Part shown: positions 4,109 to 6,359 of the stretch, in pieces
Layout of the letters: each line of letters begins with the position of its first letter
Position numbering within the stretch: the stretch's first letter is position 1
DNA from: Spirochaetales bacterium
Lineage (GTDB): Bacteria > Spirochaetota > Spirochaetia > DSM-27196 > PWMO01
DNA length: 6,359 nt
Direction of reading: 5' to 3'
Assembly (NCBI GenBank): GCA_007130025.1
Contig: SLTF01000179.1
Span: 1 to 6,359, forward strand
Notes under the pieces: model-generated
What the model was told of the DNA's origin: nothing
What the model saw: only the letters and a program-made list of their open reading frames with translations
Database searches by the model: none
Made by a program: the position numbers and the translations under genes

Positions 4109-6359
4109 ATGAAAATTTCGCGCCGTTTTACCGATAGCAAGTCCGGTCCATATAAGGGAATAACCTGGGACACCCGCGTTTCCGAAATCCGTAATCCCGA
4201 CGGCTCGGTGATCTTCCGAAAGGAAGGCGTTGTGGTACCCGCAAACTGGTCTCAGATTGCTACCGATATCTTGGCGCAGAAGTATTTTCGAAAGTCCGGA
4301 GTCCCATCCAATAACGGTCACGGCGATCAGGAGTACGACGCACGGCAAGTCTTCCACCGGCTGGCCCACACGTGGACTCTCTGGGGCGAACGTGCCGGTT
4401 ACTTCGACACCAAAGAAGACGCTCGCGCGTTTTACGACGAAATGGGTTATATGCTCGCCTCCCAGATGGGGGCGCCCAACTCACCGCAGTGGTTCAACAC
4501 GGGCCTGCACGCGGTCTACGGGATCGAAGGCCCCCCGCAGGGTCACTTCTACGTTGATCCCGAAACCGGCGAAGTCAAACCGTCGGCGAGTGCCTACGAA
4601 CGTCCCCAGCCGCACGCCTGTTTTATCATGGACGTGAAGGACGACCTGGTGAACGAGGGCGGCATCATGGACCTGGTGACCCGCGAGGCACGGCTGTTCA
4701 AGTACGGCTCGGGTACCGGATCGAACTTCTCGCGCATCCGCGGTGAAAACGAGTCGCTCTCCGGGGGCGGGGTCTCTTCGGGCCTGCTCTCGTTTCTGAA
4801 GATCGCCGACCGGTCCGCGGCGGCGATCAAGAGCGGGGGTACGACGCGCCGAGCCGCGAAGATGGTTACCCTCGACGCCGACCACCCCGACATCGAACGC
4901 TACATCCAATGGAAGGCCGGTGAAGAGTATAAGGTTGCCACGATGGTTGCCGGCAGCCGCATCATCGCCCGTCATGTACGCCGCGTCCTCGAGGCGGTGC
5001 GGCAGGTCGCCGGCGTGGAGCCCGATCTCGACCAATTGAGTGTTGCCTGTGATCCCGATCGGAACGCCGCTCTGCGGGATGCGGTCCTTGCCGCCCTGGA
5101 GAACGAGGTACCAACCGGCTTTCTGCATCAGATTCTCCAGCGTGCCCGCGAGGGCGAGCTTGACCCGATGCTCACCGAGTTCACTACCGAGTGGGACTCC
5201 GAGGCCTATATTACCGTCAGCGGACAGTCCTCCAACAATTCGGTGCGAATTGCCAACGAGTTCATGCAGGCGGTATTGGACGACGGCGAATGGAACCTGA
5301 TCGGGCGGATCGACGGTTCGGTACGAAAGACGGTGAAAGCACGCGAGTTGTGGCGAAGCATGGCGCGTACCTCGTGGCAGTGCGCCGATCCGGGCCTGCA
5401 GTTCCACACCACAATCAACGAGTGGCACACCTGCCCGGTGGACGGTGACATTCGCGCGTCGAATCCGTGCAGTGAGTACATGTTCCTTGACGATACCGCG
5501 TGCAACCTCGCTTCGCTGAACCTCCTCACCTTCTATGACACCGAGAAAGCCGTATTTGACGTCGAGACCTACCTCCACGCGATCCGCCTCTGGACGCTGG
5601 TGCTGGAGATCAGCGTGGTCATGGCGCAGTTTCCCAGCCGTGAGGTCGCCCGCAAGAGCTACGATTTTCGCACCCTGGGCCTTGGATACGCCAACCTTGG
5701 CACCCTGCTCATGGTCATGGGCCTGCCCTACGACAGCCGTGAGGGAAGATCCGTGGCCGGCGCGCTGACCGCCATCCTGACCGGCGAAGCGTACGCCACC
5801 AGCGCCCTCATGGCCGCGGATACCGGCCCCTTCCCCCGCTACGAGGCAAACCGCGAGCATATGCTGCGGGTCATCCGGAACCATCGACGAGCCGCCTACA
5901 ACGCGCCTGAGTCCGAGTACGAAGGACTCGCCATCGTGCCGGTGAGTCTCGACGAAGCGTCGTGCCCGCCGGACTTGCTCGCCACCGCGCGTGCGTGTTG
6001 GGACAACGCGTTGGAACTTGGAGAGCGGTACGGCTACCGCAACGCGCAGGCAACGGCCATTGCACCCACCGGAACCATCGGTCTGGTTATGGACTGCGAC
6101 ACAACCGGCGTTGAGCCGGATTTTGCCCTGGTGAAATTCAAGAAACTCGCCGGCGGTGGCTACTTCAAGATCATCAACCGCTCGATTCCGCCCGCGCTGA
6201 AGAAGCTGGGTTACCGAAAACCGCAGATTGACCAGATCATCGCCTACTGCCTCGGCCACGCATCCTTGAAGAACGCACCCCACATTAACGCGGAATCACT
6301 CGCGGCAAAGGGGCTTTCCGCTCAGACTATCGACCTGATCGAAAACTCCCTCAAGAACT
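4109..6359 (+). CDS. nrdJ: Adenosylcobalamin-dependent (class II) ribonucleotide reductase, 3' end cut by window edge
   Basis: It reduces ribonucleotides to deoxyribonucleotides for DNA synthesis, using coenzyme B12 to make the thiyl radical, so it needs neither oxygen nor a small subunit. The 750 visible residues start MKISRRFTDSKSGPYKG and continue with SEIRNPDGSVIF and VPANWSQIATDILAQKYFRK, typical of the long NrdJ form. MGAPNSPQWFNTG opens the barrel. PHACFIM carries C171, the first redox cysteine. NPCSE at 452-456 is the N-x-C-x-E active site, with radical C454, N452 and E456. C465 in TACNLASLNL is the second redox cysteine, eleven residues on, the same spacing as C408/C419 in the Lactobacillus leichmannii enzyme. 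PTGTIG at 653-658 binds substrate phosphate. No N-terminal ATP-cone motif is seen. Long members exceed 1,000 residues, so a third or so is missing. The frame is intact and the gene appears functional. Confidence 0.97.
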   Translation, partial: MKISRRFTDSKSGPYKGITWDTRVSEIRNPDGSVIFRKEGVVVPANWSQIATDILAQKYFRKSGVPSNNGHGDQEYDARQVFHRLAHTWTLWGERAGYFDTKEDARAFYDEMGYMLASQMGAPNSPQWFNTGLHAVYGIEGPPQGHFYVDPETGEVKPSASAYERPQPHACFIMDVKDDLVNEGGIMDLVTREARLFKYGSGTGSNFSRIRGENESLSGGGVSSGLLSFLKIADRSAAAIKSGGTTRRAAKMVTLDADHPDIERYIQWKAGEEYKVATMVAGSRIIARHVRRVLEAVRQVAGVEPDLDQLSVACDPDRNAALRDAVLAALENEVPTGFLHQILQRAREGELDPMLTEFTTEWDSEAYITVSGQSSNNSVRIANEFMQAVLDDGEWNLIGRIDGSVRKTVKARELWRSMARTSWQCADPGLQFHTTINEWHTCPVDGDIRASNPCSEYMFLDDTACNLASLNLLTFYDTEKAVFDVETYLHAIRLWTLVLEISVVMAQFPSREVARKSYDFRTLGLGYANLGTLLMVMGLPYDSREGRSVAGALTAILTGEAYATSALMAADTGPFPRYEANREHMLRVIRNHRRAAYNAPESEYEGLAIVPVSLDEASCPPDLLATARACWDNALELGERYGYRNAQATAIAPTGTIGLVMDCDTTGVEPDFALVKFKKLAGGGYFKIINRSIPPALKKLGYRKPQIDQIIAYCLGHASLKNAPHINAESLAAKGLSAQTIDLIENSLKN

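Noticed and set aside
4481..6283. A 600-codon open frame on the minus strand opposite nrdJ
   Set aside because: Its codon boundaries coincide with those of nrdJ, so it stays open merely because nrdJ almost never uses TTA, CTA or TCA in this GC-rich sequence. It ends where nrdJ has a TCA codon. The protein is compositionally odd and shows no known motif, while nrdJ has full family conservation.

Overview
The window is dense bacterial chromosome of moderately high GC content. It holds two divergent transcription units that face away from a spacer at about 3900-4108. Five genes lie on the minus strand and one large gene on the plus strand. There is no rRNA, tRNA, insertion sequence, phage gene or CRISPR array. 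Strong Shine-Dalgarno sites and sigma-70-like promoter elements fit a bacterium. A stand-alone DRTGG-type protein, a TrpB2-type enzyme and a long B12-dependent ribonucleotide reductase together point to an anaerobic or facultative lineage such as the Spirochaetota. That assignment is inference; the sequence does not prove it.

Minus strand, in transcription order: a 114-residue DRTGG-type small protein (3899-3555); a 254-residue helical, coiled-coil-like protein of unknown function (3402-2638); an APH/choline-kinase-fold phosphotransferase (2596-1748); a histidine phosphatase (phosphoglycerate-mutase-like) family protein (1716-1096); and a TrpB2-type tryptophan synthase beta chain that runs off the left edge (1040 to <1). 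The last four genes are separated by only 31-55 bp in the versions called here, except that 152 bp separate the DRTGG gene from the coiled-coil gene. That larger gap, and the short one before trpB2, both contain possible promoters, so the row may be several overlapping units and not a single operon.

Plus strand: nrdJ (4109 to >6359), the adenosylcobalamin-dependent (class II) ribonucleotide reductase. The first 750 residues are present, including the whole catalytic core motif N-x-C-x-E and the redox cysteines. The C-terminal part lies beyond the window.

The most interesting non-coding stretch is the divergent spacer. It carries a perfect-arm inverted repeat exactly filling the spacer of the best nrdJ promoter candidate, a second inverted repeat at the predicted start of the leftward transcript, and a GC-rich hairpin between them that neither predicted transcript would include. 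The most interesting coding feature is the run of unknown coiled-coil protein, small-molecule-kinase-like protein and histidine phosphatase next to a DRTGG protein. An adjacent kinase and phosphatase could act on the same unidentified compound, but nothing in the sequence names the substrate.
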